IMG/VR virus record: IMGVR_UViG_3300017759_001585
Location: 1-22,748 of that record
Direction: 5' to 3' (one strand)
DNA from: a virus
Length of the DNA stretch: 22,748 nucleotides
Shown: in pieces, positions 12,413 to 19,786 of the stretch
Layout: every line of letters starts with the position of its first letter
How positions within the stretch are numbered: position 1 is the first letter of the stretch
Program-made: the position numbers and the translations under genes
Notes under the pieces: generated by a model
Told to the model about the DNA's origin: nothing
Seen by the model: only the letters and a program-made list of their open reading frames with translations
The model's database searches: none

Positions 12413-12645
12413 TATAAACTCCTGTTAATAAGACCAAACAATTGCAGGTCGTCTATGAAATTTTCTGTAGAGTCATATCTAACAGTCCACCCATATTGTG
12501 TTTTGATTCTGTCACTAGTTCCTTGCATCCAGTCAATCAATGTATCTTGTGGTGCAAGTGATAACTCATACAAACAATTTGCAATGTCTGTCTTGGTAGC
12601 ACCCTGTAGAACACCACCACCTTTTACTGTATATATTAAGTACAT
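12412..12645 (-). CDS. small hypothetical protein between amidoligase and cyclotransferase
   Basis: A 77-residue protein started at ATG 12645 behind AAAGGAG, with a 10-nt overlap to the amidoligase end and a TAATG junction to the cyclotransferase gene. It shows MYLIYTVKGGGVLQGATKTDIANCLYE, a short strand, Gly-rich turn and helix, then an acidic C-terminus with aromatic residues. No family is recognised. Because both neighbours are enzymes of amide chemistry, it could be a carrier, adaptor or acceptor for that modification, but nothing in its sequence proves this. It has one Cys and an ordinary C-terminus. Confidence 0.6.
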   Translation of the reverse strand: MYLIYTVKGGGVLQGATKTDIANCLYELSLAPQDTLIDWMQGTSDRIKTQYGWTVRYDSTENFIDDLQLFGLINRSL

Positions 12646-13469
12646 AATTGTTTTCTCCTTTTTGTGTAAAATCTTTTTACTTTTGAATCAATCAAAGTAT
12701 CTTGCACTTTGCTTAATCCATTTAACATTAAACCAAACTTATCAATGTATTCATCCATAACATCAAATCTTTTTACCTTGATTGACCTTTTAACATCTGC
12801 TGCTTGAACCATTGATAAACAAACCTTTAACCAGTTTGTAACTTTATCAACTTCTGTAGTACCACTATGATGTCTAAACTCAATAGTTCCATGTTTCCAA
12901 AATGAATTGATATTGAGTTTTGTGTATCTTGTGCCAACTGTACTTGCTAATTGTCTAGCAGTTCTACATGAATCTATAGTTTTGTAAGCTAAATGAAGAG
13001 TGCTACCAAATCTAAATGCTGTAGAATTACAATACTGATTGTTGTCTTTTCTTCTACTATTAGGCATTACTTGGTCTATTGCTCTTTCAAATTTAGTATA
13101 TCTTTTATAAAGATTTCTAAATTGTTTAATACCCCAATCACTTACACCAACGTGTACGTGTAAACCACAACTTCTGTTAACGTTAGCACCAATGTGTTTT
13201 AAAGAATCTAAAACAATTTTTAAATCTCTGTAACCTCTATCACCTTGTAAAACTGGAGAAACAATTTCTAAACCGTTACCACTTAATGAAGCATCAGTTT
13301 TAAGTCTCCATATTGAACTATCAGTATCAGAATAACTAGCACTATACATATCAAATGTAGCATTAACACTGTTTAAATAGTTATTAATTTCTCTAAGTGT
13401 AGTACTTCTGTCATTGTGTGCAATAAACTCAATTTCAATTCCAAATGTTCTCAAATTATCAAATGTCAT
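12636..13469 (-). CDS. amidoligase (glutamine-synthetase-like COOH-NH2 ligase)
   Basis: A 277-residue protein of the phage-type Amidoligase_2 family. FGIEIEF at 9-15 gives E12 and E14 as metal ligands; LEIVSP (E68) follows; CGLHVHVG (101-108) has H104 and H106; KLNINSF and GTIEFRHHSGT give the late conserved block. These enzymes use ATP to join a carboxyl to an amine through an acyl-phosphate. I took ATG 13469 because AAAGGAG lies just upstream; the 25 residues further up in frame run into the promoter at 13504-13531. First gene of a three-gene operon with a cyclotransferase. The target, whether protein, nucleic acid or small molecule, is unknown. Confidence 0.83.
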   Translation of the reverse strand: MTFDNLRTFGIEIEFIAHNDRSTTLREINNYLNSVNATFDMYSASYSDTDSSIWRLKTDASLSGNGLEIVSPVLQGDRGYRDLKIVLDSLKHIGANVNRSCGLHVHVGVSDWGIKQFRNLYKRYTKFERAIDQVMPNSRRKDNNQYCNSTAFRFGSTLHLAYKTIDSCRTARQLASTVGTRYTKLNINSFWKHGTIEFRHHSGTTEVDKVTNWLKVCLSMVQAADVKRSIKVKRFDVMDEYIDKFGLMLNGLSKVQDTLIDSKVKRFYTKRRKQLCT

Positions 13470-13503
13470 TTTTTCTCCTTTTTCAATATCATCTAATATG
13501 TTT

Positions 13504-13531
13504 ATAATAACAACTACAGTTATTATTGCAA
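13504..13531 (-). promoter_or_regulatory. leftward sigma70-like promoter of amidoligase operon
   Basis: TTGCAA (13526-13531) and TATTAT (13504-13509), 16 nt apart on the minus strand, in a 52-bp block (13498-13549) that matches 3460-3511 in all but 5 positions, including AAAAGGG above the -35. Start of transcription near 13497, leader about 28 nt to the ATG at 13469. Confidence 0.78.
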
Positions 13532-13560
13532 CCCTTTTGGACAAAAAAACTATACTTTTT

Positions 13561-14640
13561 TTATCTGTCTATTTTGTACTCTTTACTAACAACACCAACT
13601 TCCTTTGACCCTCTAAAGTGTGCTTTTACAAAGGTATGTTTACCATTAGGCAATCTTCTAAGATGCTTTCTGACGCTATGAAAAGCTGTACCTGCACTAC
13701 GTGTGTTGTTACCTTTATTATTAGCACTTGCATTGTCGTACATATTTAATTTCAACACTTTATGTTCCCAAGTAGGTTTATTGTTAAAAGTACTTTGCTT
13801 AAATTTTCTTGATTCAATAATAGAAGGTCTATTTGCAGGTTGCATACCTTTAATGTTTTGCACGTCACAAACTGTTGGAAATTGTGTTAGAAAATTATAT
13901 TCAAACAAAATATCACTACATATTTGTACTTGTTGGTTCAATGTATGATTTGAAAACTCCCCATTGGCATCTGCACTAAGGTCTAAAAAGTCATAGAAAA
14001 TATTATTATCATCTATCCAATATGTGTAATCTTCTCCACCATTTATCCATGCCATGTCAAAGTATGTAAAGTCAACATGCATATCATCTAAAGCAGGGTC
14101 ATATACAAAAAGCATACATCTAACAATATTGGTATATGGGTTATCTTTATCAACCACCATATCGTCAATTTCTTTTGGTAATTCACCTACTGGACTATGT
14201 TGTGTATCAACTGCCCATAAGTTATAAATTAATCTTTTATGTTCATATTTAGAAACATGTTGTGGAGTACCATATGAATCTCTATCTAATAATTCAATCT
14301 CAACATCTTTATCCCATTGAATAAATGTATTTGGATATGGCAACATCATCTTTACATCATTTGCTACTTTCACACGTTCTTCATTCGTAATAAAACTTGT
14401 GGTATTTGGTATATAGAATTTTTGTGCATTGGATATACCTAAAGATACTTCATCAAATAATCCACGTAATTTACTGTAATTAATTGTTCTTTCTTCGTTT
14501 GTAAAATGGTTATTATCATTTCTTGGATTAAAGTGTGGTAATGGTCTATACATCTTTGTAAACTTTTCATAACCACGTTCATCACCTAATCGTAAAAGAT
14601 TATGTGTATGTAACAATTTTTCTAATACGTGTTTCTTCAT
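13561..14640 (-). CDS. large hypothetical phage protein
   Basis: A 359-residue soluble protein, the largest unassigned gene here. It is rich in Asp, Asn and aromatic residues, with no membrane segment or signal peptide. The last 50 residues (SVRKHLRRLPNGKHTFVKAHFRG, then SKEVGVVSKEY) form a basic module like one I recall from the ends of phage proteins, with R-x-H-x-R-R and V-K-x-H-x-R-G; it could bind nucleic acid. The middle contains acidic clusters (VDFTYFDMAWINGGEDYTYWIDD) that could be a metal site or surface patch. ATG 14640 overlaps the previous stop as ATGA, so it is coupled to two small genes upstream. No function assigned. Confidence 0.75.
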   Translation of the reverse strand: MKKHVLEKLLHTHNLLRLGDERGYEKFTKMYRPLPHFNPRNDNNHFTNEERTINYSKLRGLFDEVSLGISNAQKFYIPNTTSFITNEERVKVANDVKMMLPYPNTFIQWDKDVEIELLDRDSYGTPQHVSKYEHKRLIYNLWAVDTQHSPVGELPKEIDDMVVDKDNPYTNIVRCMLFVYDPALDDMHVDFTYFDMAWINGGEDYTYWIDDNNIFYDFLDLSADANGEFSNHTLNQQVQICSDILFEYNFLTQFPTVCDVQNIKGMQPANRPSIIESRKFKQSTFNNKPTWEHKVLKLNMYDNASANNKGNNTRSAGTAFHSVRKHLRRLPNGKHTFVKAHFRGSKEVGVVSKEYKIDR

Positions 14641-14816
14641 AATACTTTCCCTGTTTTCTTATCTACTGCACATAAGACACCAAACTGATTTTTAAGAATC
14701 CATATGGTTTTCTTTTCTATGCTTAGTAAACGGTTTGGTATGGAATCATCATTTTTATAAAAGCCATTATCTTCTATATGACAAAACCACTTATGTACTG
14801 CTTGTTGAAATGACAT
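14637..14816 (-). CDS. small hypothetical protein, 59 residues
   Basis: Starts at ATG 14816 in a TAATG junction with the gene before it, with GGGGGTG upstream as a possible ribosome site, and ends at TGA 14637 in an ATGA overlap with the 359-residue gene. The product is basic: MSFQQAVHKWFCHIEDNGFY, then KTIWILKNQFGVLCAVDKKTGKVL, which reads as a small beta hairpin. Coupling on both sides makes it a real gene despite its size. No family known. Confidence 0.6.
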   Translation of the reverse strand: MSFQQAVHKWFCHIEDNGFYKNDDSIPNRLLSIEKKTIWILKNQFGVLCAVDKKTGKVL

Positions 14817-15031
14817 TACGCACCCCCTTGTGTTCTATGTGGAACATTGTTGAACTGCATGTCATACCATTGCCATATATATTCTCTATGTCGCATCCAA
14901 ACCATTCCAAAGGTTTTTAACATACATTCATCTGCAACTTCATACCCAAAAGCTTTGACAAACTCAGGATAGTTGCTTTGTAGACATGGTATCTCACCAC
15001 CGTATATAAATTTAATTTCTGATTTACTCAT
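14816..15031 (-). CDS. small hypothetical protein, 71 residues
   Basis: First gene after the leftward promoter at 15064-15091. ATG 15031 has a strong AAGGAG site. The sequence (MSKSEIKFIYGGEIPCLQSN, then aromatic and Trp-rich WMRHREYIWQWYDMQF) shows no known motif or membrane segment. Probably heads an operon with the 59- and 359-residue proteins, all of them orphans in the same region. Confidence 0.62.
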   Translation of the reverse strand: MSKSEIKFIYGGEIPCLQSNYPEFVKAFGYEVADECMLKTFGMVWMRHREYIWQWYDMQFNNVPHRTQGGA

Positions 15032-15063
15032 TGTTACTCCTTTTCAATATTTCAATAGTTATT

Positions 15064-15091
15064 ATTATAAACAAATAATAAACTAATGCAA
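15064..15091 (-). promoter_or_regulatory. leftward sigma70-like promoter of orphan operon
   Basis: TTGCAT (15086-15091) and TATAAT (15064-15069), 16 nt apart on the minus strand, with AAAATGGG above the -35 resembling AAAAGGG in the two duplicated promoters. Transcription would start near 15057, about 25 nt before the ATG at 15031. Confidence 0.68.
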
Positions 15092-15119
15092 ACCCATTTT
15101 GTATATTTAATATTTTTTA

Positions 15120-15129
15120 TGATAGACTA
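15120..15129 (+). promoter_or_regulatory. TGATAGACTA element shared by two rightward operons
   Basis: TGATAGACTA lies here, 35 nt before the small terminase, and identically at 6037-6046, 6 nt before the HTH gene at 6052. Both are at the head of rightward operons facing a leftward promoter. TATGAT (15118-15123) could be a -10 with no proper -35, or the shared 10-mer may be an operator. ATTAA-TTGG-TTAAT at 15145-15158 forms a weak hairpin just before terS. Confidence 0.4.
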
Positions 15130-15163
15130 GCGAGATAAAAAGAGATTAATTGGTTAATTTTTA

Positions 15164-15724
15164 ATGGCAAAAACAAAAAAACTTACAAAAGACTTAGCAG
15201 AAAAAATACGTAACGAGTTTGTACAAGGTATAGATTTAGGAACTACAGAACGTAAGTATCAAACTATAGATGCATTAGCAATTAAACATAAGGTAGCAAG
15301 AAGCACATTATATAAATGGTCTCAACGTGAAAGTTGGAAATCTCAACAAGAAAGATTTCAAAGTGAATTTTTACAAAAGGTGGATGCACAAAGACAAAAA
15401 GAAATGGCAAAAAATTCTAAGTCATTAGATGATACAGCATTAAGTCTAGCAAAAATATTAATGAATGAAATAGGTTTACAACTACAAGAAAATAATCAGA
15501 AAAGACAACAAGGTGCATTACCAATGACACCACAAATGATAAATCAATTATGTACTGCAAGTTTACAAGCACAAAAGCTTGGTAAGATTGCAACAGGTGA
15601 ATCAACGGAGAATATAAAACTAAATGCCGAAGTTACAGACACAGATGCCTTCAGAGAAGCTATGGAACTGCTTGACACGGTTGCAAGAGCAAAGCAACAA
15701 GCAGACGATTCAGCTGTACACTGA
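15164..15724 (+). CDS. terS: terminase small subunit
   Basis: A 186-residue protein directly ahead of the large terminase. The N-terminal third is a helix-turn-helix for genome recognition: IDALAIKHKVARSTLYKWSQ at about 41-60, a typical phage terminase DNA-binding motif. The middle (60-135) is long helix for ring assembly, with KRQQGALPMTPQMINQLCTASLQA, and the acidic C-terminus (ESTENIKLNAEVTDTDAFREAMELL) would contact TerL. It recognises the packaging site and regulates the motor. No good ribosome site is seen before ATG 15164, although AGAGA lies about 20 nt upstream. The last 101 bases overlap the TerL frame. Confidence 0.78.
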   Translation: MAKTKKLTKDLAEKIRNEFVQGIDLGTTERKYQTIDALAIKHKVARSTLYKWSQRESWKSQQERFQSEFLQKVDAQRQKEMAKNSKSLDDTALSLAKILMNEIGLQLQENNQKRQQGALPMTPQMINQLCTASLQAQKLGKIATGESTENIKLNAEVTDTDAFREAMELLDTVARAKQQADDSAVH

Positions 15725-16931
15725 TTGGTTAAAAACAGCAAGAGCAAAACAGATAGCACCTGCATCTAATTTTTTTATATGGTTAATATTAGCTGGTCGT
15801 GGTTGGGGCAAAACAAAAACTGGTGCACAAGATATTGCTTTATATGCTTTACGTAATCCTAATACTATAAGTGCTGTAGTAGCACCAACTTTTGGTGATT
15901 TACGTAGGGTATGTTTTGGTGGTCCTAGTGGTTTGTTATCAATAATACCTAAAGAATGCACAGACCAAAACTTTGGCACAAATGGTTTTACAAGTGCAAA
16001 CATGGAAATAAAATTAGCCAACGGTTCAAAAATTGTAGGTTATGCTGCAGTCAGTCCTGAAAGATTAAGAGGACCACAGTTTCATAGAGCATGGTGTGAT
16101 GAATTAGCTTCATGGTCATATCCTGAAGCATTTGACCAACTTATGTTTGGTTTAAGATTAGGTGACAACCCACAATGTTTAATAACCACAACACCCAAAC
16201 CAATTAAATTGATAAAAGATTTAGTTGAAAGAGATGATGTGCATATTACACGTGGTAATACCTTTGAAAATCAAGCTAACTTAGCAGAAAGTGCATTACA
16301 AATGATGAAAGATAGATATGAAGGTACTGCTTTAGGTAGACAAGAATTATTTGCAGAAATATTAGATGATGTAGAAGGTGCATTATGGACAACAACATTA
16401 ATAGAACGTGCAAGATTAGAAGCAAATGAAGAACGTGAACTTACACAAATTATAGTTGCTGTAGACCCAGCAGTTACATCAGGAGAACAATCAGATGAGA
16501 CTGGTATCATAGTAGTAGGCAAAGACAGAAATAACGAGTATTATGTATTAGAGGACTTGTCAGGAAGACACACAGCCGATAACTGGGGTAGAATAGTCCT
16601 TAATGCTTACTATGAATGGGAAGCTGATAGAATAATAGCTGAAGTAAATAATGGTGGCGACCTAGTTGAGAAGTTAATTAGAGACAAAGACCCTAATGCT
16701 TCATACAGGTCAGTAAGAGCAACACGTGGTAAAATGCTAAGAGCAGAACCAATAGCTGCACTTTACGAGCAAAAACGAGTACATCATATGGGCATATTTG
16801 GAGATTTAGAACAACAAATGTGTTCATATATAGGTCAGCTTAAACCAAGTCCTGATAGACTTGATGCACTTGTTTGGGGTTTGACAGAATTAAGTAAATC
16901 ACGTGGACAAGTAAACTGGAGAATAAGCTAA
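15624..16931 (+). CDS. terL: terminase large subunit
   Basis: A packaging motor of up to 435 residues. Walker A LAGRGWGKT (56-64), VVAPTFGDLRRV and Walker B with WCDELASW give the ATPase; IVAVDPAVTSGEQSDETG, RIIAEVNNGGDLVEKLI and PDRLDALVWGLTEL give the RNase H-like nuclease with its three acidic ligands. It pumps DNA into the prohead and cuts it at the end. The start is uncertain: ATG 15624 has GGAG 13 nt upstream, ATG 15645 is alternative, and family members usually begin near residue 31 of this reading, so a non-ATG start (CTG 15714) is also possible. The downstream portal ATG overlaps the stop by 1 nt. Confidence 0.93.
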   Translation: MPKLQTQMPSEKLWNCLTRLQEQSNKQTIQLYTDWLKTARAKQIAPASNFFIWLILAGRGWGKTKTGAQDIALYALRNPNTISAVVAPTFGDLRRVCFGGPSGLLSIIPKECTDQNFGTNGFTSANMEIKLANGSKIVGYAAVSPERLRGPQFHRAWCDELASWSYPEAFDQLMFGLRLGDNPQCLITTTPKPIKLIKDLVERDDVHITRGNTFENQANLAESALQMMKDRYEGTALGRQELFAEILDDVEGALWTTTLIERARLEANEERELTQIIVAVDPAVTSGEQSDETGIIVVGKDRNNEYYVLEDLSGRHTADNWGRIVLNAYYEWEADRIIAEVNNGGDLVEKLIRDKDPNASYRSVRATRGKMLRAEPIAALYEQKRVHHMGIFGDLEQQMCSYIGQLKPSPDRLDALVWGLTELSKSRGQVNWRIS

Positions 16932-18952
16932 TGGCAGAACGAACATTATTGCAAAGAATATTTAATATAAACCCTGAACAAAAACAAAGTAATATGATGG
17001 GTTATTTTGGCGTAGGAACAGAAGAAGCTAAAACATATAAATATCAAGAACTTGCAAAAGAAGGTTATCTTAAAAATGCAATTGTTTACAGATGCGTAAA
17101 CGAAATATCTAAAGGTGCAAGTGCTGTACCATTTATTTTAAAAGCAGGAGACCAAATATTAGAAGAACATCCATTAAAAAACTTACTTAATAGACCTAAC
17201 CCACTACAATCTTATTCTGAATTTTTCAACAGCTTGTTTGGATACTTATTATTAAGTGGTAATGCTTATGTTTTAAAGGTTGGTAGTGAACAAGGCACAC
17301 CAAAAGAACTACACCAATTGCGACCTGACAGAATTAATATAAAAGGTAATGGAAATGCTATACCTGAAAAGTATGAATATATTATTAATGGTAGAGTGCA
17401 ACAAACATACTTAGTTGACCAAGATAATGGTTTTAGTGAACTCAAACATGTAAAACTATGGAATCCATTAGATGATTACTATGGTTTAAGTCCAATGAGT
17501 GCAGCGGCTGTTGAAGTTGACCAATTTAACATGGCTAGTAAACACAATGTTAATTTATTACAAAACGGTGCAAGACCTAGTGGTGCAGTTGTATTTAAAC
17601 CACAAGATGACGCAGGTTTTTCAGTAAATTTATCAGAATCACAAAGACAACAACTATTAACAGATATTAACAATAGATTTACAGGTGCTAATAATGCAGG
17701 TAGACCGTTGTTATTAGAAGGTGATTTTGATTGGAAAGAAATGGGATTGTCACCAAAAGACATGGACTTTCTTAACTTAAAACATATGAGTGCCACAGAT
17801 ATAGCATTATGTTTTGGTATACCATCACAGCTTGTAGGTGTTCCTGATGCACAAACTTATGCAAATGTAGCTGAAGCAAGACTTGCCTTATATGAAGAAA
17901 CAATCATTCCACATTTAAGAAAAATATCCAGTGATTTAAATGAATGGTTAGTACCTATGTTTGACGAAAGACTAAGATTAGAATTTGATATTGATGCAAT
18001 ACCTGCATTAGCAGAACGTAGAAAAAAAATATATGAAAACGTAACTAGTGCTGTACGTGAAGGTATCATGACTAGAAATGAAGCTAGAGAAGTAATAGGT
18101 CTTGAACCCATTAATGGTGGTGATGATATATATATTTCTGCAACATTATTTCCGTTGGGTGATGGTGACGTTGAAAAACCTGAAAACCCAGTTAATGAAG
18201 AAGATGTGCAAGATTATGAAGAAGAAGAAGAAGATGATGATGACAAAGACTATATATGGGAACAGATAAAAGCACTTGCAGATATAAATACAACACCAAC
18301 AGACGGAATGGCAACAGAAGCTAGACGTGGATTAGATTGGAGAAAAGAACATAATCGTGGTGGCACTATGGTAGGTGTTGCTAGAGCAAACCAGCTTGTA
18401 AAGAAACAAACACTATCTATAAGTACTGTTAAGCGTATGTATAGTTTCTTTTCACGACATGAAGTAGATAAACAAGGACAAGGATTTAGACAAGGACAAG
18501 ATGGCTATCCTAGTGCTGGTCGTATTGCATGGGCATTATGGGGTGGTGATGCAGGATTTTCTTGGTCAACTAAAGTTAGAAATCAAATAGTACGTGAAGA
18601 AGAAAAAGAAATGTCTTTACAAGAACATTGGGGCTTAGTTACTGATGAAACAAAAGCATTAAGTGGTAAAGTTAAAGAAGGTCTTAAAAAGAAAGTAAAA
18701 GACCATAACGAAAAATATGGTGATAGTAAAACCAAAAGAACAAACCTTAGAACACTTGAAGCTGTATTTCGTAGAGGTGTTGGTGCTTACAGAACTAACC
18801 CACAATCTGTTAGACCAAGTGTAAGTTCACCTGACCAGTGGGCATATGCTCGTGTAAATAGTTTTTTAGCAGCATTGCGTAGAGGTAAATTCAGGGGTGG
18901 TAAACACGATACTGATTTATTTCCAAAAGGACACCCATTATCAAGTAAATAA
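16931..18952 (+). CDS. HK97-type portal protein with C-terminal extra domains
   Basis: A 673-residue protein, well above the 400 or so usual for HK97-type portals. Residues 1-410 are the portal: YLKNAIVYRCVNEISKGASAVPF, LSGNAYVLKVG, YYGLSPMSAAAVEV, FGIPSQLVGV and EGIMTRNEAREVIGLEP. An acidic linker (about 417-440, EEEEEDDDDKD) leads to two added modules. One at 451-545 has TDGMATEARRGLDWRKEH and YPSAGRIAWALWGGD; the other, at 575-673, has TLEAVFRRGVGAYRTNPQSV and GKHDTDLFPKGHPLSSK, reminiscent of domains found in polyvalent phage proteins. The portal ring is the DNA gate; extra modules may travel in the virion. The genes before and after overlap by one base (TAATG). Confidence 0.88.
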   Translation: MAERTLLQRIFNINPEQKQSNMMGYFGVGTEEAKTYKYQELAKEGYLKNAIVYRCVNEISKGASAVPFILKAGDQILEEHPLKNLLNRPNPLQSYSEFFNSLFGYLLLSGNAYVLKVGSEQGTPKELHQLRPDRINIKGNGNAIPEKYEYIINGRVQQTYLVDQDNGFSELKHVKLWNPLDDYYGLSPMSAAAVEVDQFNMASKHNVNLLQNGARPSGAVVFKPQDDAGFSVNLSESQRQQLLTDINNRFTGANNAGRPLLLEGDFDWKEMGLSPKDMDFLNLKHMSATDIALCFGIPSQLVGVPDAQTYANVAEARLALYEETIIPHLRKISSDLNEWLVPMFDERLRLEFDIDAIPALAERRKKIYENVTSAVREGIMTRNEAREVIGLEPINGGDDIYISATLFPLGDGDVEKPENPVNEEDVQDYEEEEEDDDDKDYIWEQIKALADINTTPTDGMATEARRGLDWRKEHNRGGTMVGVARANQLVKKQTLSISTVKRMYSFFSRHEVDKQGQGFRQGQDGYPSAGRIAWALWGGDAGFSWSTKVRNQIVREEEKEMSLQEHWGLVTDETKALSGKVKEGLKKKVKDHNEKYGDSKTKRTNLRTLEAVFRRGVGAYRTNPQSVRPSVSSPDQWAYARVNSFLAALRRGKFRGGKHDTDLFPKGHPLSSK

Positions 18953-19761
18953 TGTTAAAAAAACAACTACATTCTTTTAGACGTGGTCGTGTAAATATTC
19001 GTAGAGAACAAAGACAACAATTAGCTTTACGTAATAACTTAGAAAAACGTGTATTTTCAAGATTAAACACTTTGTTTAGAAAATTTGTAAATGTGCAAAT
19101 GCATTTATACAAAGAATATGGTGTATATCAACCTAATACAGCTGCACAAGTTTTGAATGAAGATATGTTTCCTTTATTGTTAACACATTACAAACGTATC
19201 TTTCAATCAGTGTACAATTTAAATGAAGATAAATACTACAATAAAAAACAAGAAGCTTTTGTATTTGGAAGAAGTGTAGATTTTGAAGAAGTTGTTTTTA
19301 CATATTTTAATTCTAAACAACTTATTTTAAGTGGTATATCAATTTCATTAGCTAATAGAATTTCACGTGTAATAGAACAAGGTAGAGCAGATAACCTTAC
19401 ACTTCCACAGATAGCAAAATTAGTTTCTGATAAATTTCTACCTATAAGCAGAAGTAGAGCAGCATTAATTGCACGTACAGAAACACATAATGCAGCAAGT
19501 TTTGCAAATCATTCTTATCATAAACAAGTAGAAAAAGATTTAGGACTTAAAATGATGAAAAGATGGGTTGCTACTAATGATGCTAGAACAAGACCTGCAC
19601 ATGCTAGTGCTAATGGACAAACAGTTGATATGAATGAAAAGTTTATAGTTGGTGGTACAGAAATGGATTTTGCAGGAGACTCTGCTGGTGGTGCAAAAAA
19701 CGTTGTTAATTGCAGATGTGTAATAATATATGCAGATGAACAGGATATTGTGCTAGACTGA
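18952..19761 (+). CDS. Mu gpF / SPP1 gp7-like minor head protein
   Basis: A 269-residue protein whose last 100 residues carry the Phage_Mu_F signature: ARTETHNAASFANHSYHKQ (from about residue 177), KRWVATNDARTRPAHASANGQ and GGAKNVVNCRCVII at the end. The N-terminal half is basic and helical. Family members bind the portal or prohead and are often injected with DNA. It starts at ATG 18952 overlapping the portal stop, matching the usual portal-gpF order. No ribosome site; probably translationally coupled. Confidence 0.88.
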   Translation: MLKKQLHSFRRGRVNIRREQRQQLALRNNLEKRVFSRLNTLFRKFVNVQMHLYKEYGVYQPNTAAQVLNEDMFPLLLTHYKRIFQSVYNLNEDKYYNKKQEAFVFGRSVDFEEVVFTYFNSKQLILSGISISLANRISRVIEQGRADNLTLPQIAKLVSDKFLPISRSRAALIARTETHNAASFANHSYHKQVEKDLGLKMMKRWVATNDARTRPAHASANGQTVDMNEKFIVGGTEMDFAGDSAGGAKNVVNCRCVIIYADEQDIVLD

Positions 19762-19786
19762 CGTAGATGCTACCATATGTAGTGTT

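Noticed and set aside
16271-16522. Leftward Ser-rich frame inside terL
   Set aside because: It is a shadow of the TerL coding sequence with no ribosome site; similar Ser/Leu-rich frames oppose the portal and capsid genes.
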